Positions 5,596 through 6,373 of a stretch of 6,373 nt of DNA are shown one piece after another. A model generated the notes under the pieces. That model ran no database searches. It saw only the letters and a program-made list of their open reading frames with translations, and was not told the origin of the DNA. This DNA comes from an uncultured bacterium (GTDB lineage: Bacteria > Patescibacteriota > Saccharimonadia > Saccharimonadales > Saccharimonadaceae): NCBI GenBank assembly GCA_903861015.1, contig CAIOSL010000023.1, forward strand, positions 1-6,373. The letters are read 5' to 3'. Every line of letters starts with the position of its first letter. Within the stretch, counting starts at the first letter, position 1. The translations under genes were made by a program, and so were the position numbers.

Positions 5596-6373
5596 ATGAA
5601 ACCAATATATACGATTAGCCCAAAGGCGATAGAACTGGTTGCAAAAATAGCCGAAATAGTCGGTGAGTTGCAGGGTTCTGGTGAATATGCGCGCAACCTC
5701 CATCTTCGCAAGGTAAACCGCTTGCGATCAATACAGTCATCGCTTGCGATTGAGAATAATTCACTATCGCTTGATCAAGTAAGTGACATCGTCAACGGCA
5801 ATCGTGTTCTAGGTAAGCCAAGCGAGATCAAAGAGGTGAAGAACGCATACGAAGCATATGAACATCTATTAGAATACGATCCTTACGATGTTGACAATTT
5901 TTTGAAGGCTCATGGCTATATGACAGCCGGGTTGATAAATAACTCCGGGGCGTTTCGATCCAAAGGGGTTGGCGTTTTCTCTGGCGATAGGCTGATTCAT
6001 GCCGGCGCAAAGGCGGATTTTGTTCCAAAGCTTATAACTGAACTGTTAGAATGGGCAAGAGCTTCTGACGTTCATCCACTTATAAAAAGCTCTGTCGTCC
6101 ATTTCGAAGTCGAATTCATTCACCCATTCTTAGATGGCAATGGTCGTATTGGACGATTATGGCAAACCCTAATTCTATCGGGGTGGAATGAGCTTTTTGC
6201 CTGGTTGCCAATCGAAACGGTTGTATACGAGAATCAGCAAGGTTATTATGACGCCTTGCGCGAGTCTGAACGATATTCTGACTCGGGCGTATTTATCGAG
6301 TTTATGCTCGGATCGATTTACCAGGCACTAAATGAACTACCAGTGCGCAAATTTACCGATATATTTACCGATA
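5596..6373 (+). CDS. fic: Fic-domain protein, predicted self-inhibited AMP-transferase (3' end outside window)
   Basis: Fic proteins usually transfer AMP from ATP to hydroxyl side chains of target proteins. The frame is open to the window end, showing 259 residues. An N-terminal helical region holds SLAIEN (49-54, bases 5740-5757), which fits the [S/T]xxxE[G/N] inhibitory helix whose Glu53 would block ATP binding; its place before the core makes this class II. The substrate-binding flap is around GAFRSKGVGVF (118-128). The catalytic motif HPFLDGNGRIGR (176-187, bases 6121-6156) is complete with His176, and is followed by LWQTLIL and ENQQGYYDAL, typical of the family. The visible end reads KFTDIFTD, like the Thr-Asp repeat linker that often precedes a C-terminal winged helix. 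ATG 5596 fits family N-termini; in-frame ATG 5578 would add MCYNNV. ATA is 9 of 20 Ile codons, unlike its neighbours, suggesting transfer. It is divergent from tatA; the target is unknown. Confidence 0.93.
   Translation, partial: MKPIYTISPKAIELVAKIAEIVGELQGSGEYARNLHLRKVNRLRSIQSSLAIENNSLSLDQVSDIVNGNRVLGKPSEIKEVKNAYEAYEHLLEYDPYDVDNFLKAHGYMTAGLINNSGAFRSKGVGVFSGDRLIHAGAKADFVPKLITELLEWARASDVHPLIKSSVVHFEVEFIHPFLDGNGRIGRLWQTLILSGWNELFAWLPIETVVYENQQGYYDALRESERYSDSGVFIEFMLGSIYQALNELPVRKFTDIFTD
6351..6373 (+). repeat. 12-bp tandem repeat at fic 3' end (FTDI unit), cut by the window
   Basis: ATTTACCGAT occurs at 6351-6360 and 6363-6372, an exact 12-bp period inside the fic frame that encodes FTDI-FTD. 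It runs into the window end, so the copy number is unknown. The period suits the four-residue Thr-Asp repeats known from linkers of many Fic proteins. Confidence 0.5.

Noticed and set aside
5521..5703. 60-codon - strand open frame across the fic start
   Set aside because: It overlaps the fic promoter and N-terminus in antisense, has no ribosome binding site that I can see and no recognisable product.

Overview
The window holds six protein-coding genes on a compact bacterial chromosome with intermediate GC content. All stops are TAA or TAG, and no gene needs a reassigned UGA, so genetic code 11 fits. Very short spacers, divergent versions of otherwise universal proteins, a minimal TatA+TatC pair and starts without a Shine-Dalgarno sequence suggest a reduced-genome lineage. 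My best guess is Patescibacteria/CPR, perhaps Saccharibacteria. This is inference from gene style, with no database comparison.

Left block, + strand, 1-4195. It contains the 3' end of ftsH (membrane AAA+ zinc protease), then murJ (lipid II flippase family) and lepA (elongation factor 4). murJ begins 20 nt after ftsH. lepA begins inside the last codons of murJ with a 7-nt overlap. This looks like one operon of membrane quality control, wall-precursor export and translation. FtsH and LepA look canonical. MurJ keeps the fold signatures but, in a hand alignment, lacks three of the four arginines needed for lipid II transport in E. coli.

Middle block, - strand, 4203-5466. tatA then tatC are transcribed towards lepA, and the tatC and lepA stop codons are only 7 bp apart. 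No tatB is visible. TatC has a basic tail of about 97 residues and appears to lack one of the two glutamates of the signal-peptide site. A good extended -10 promoter lies upstream of tatA. A weak AT-rich hairpin inside the lepA 3' end could end tatAC transcription.

Right block, + strand, 5467-6373. A 129-bp divergent intergenic region separates tatA from a fic gene cut by the window end. The Fic protein has a complete HxFxDGNGRxxR motif and an N-terminal SxxxEN inhibitory motif, so it is predicted to be a self-inhibited (class II) AMP-transferase. Its codon use differs sharply from its neighbours (9 of 20 Ile codons are ATA, against 1 of about 50 in lepA), which points to horizontal acquisition. 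Its promoter region has two TATAAT boxes, each followed 6-7 nt later by an in-frame ATG, which suggests leaderless expression. A 12-bp-period repeat there resembles the repeat at the very end of the visible coding region.

I saw no tRNA, rRNA, CRISPR array or insertion sequence. The region is mostly ordinary core genome. The points worth a second look are the substituted residues in MurJ and TatC, and the fic gene with its promoter.
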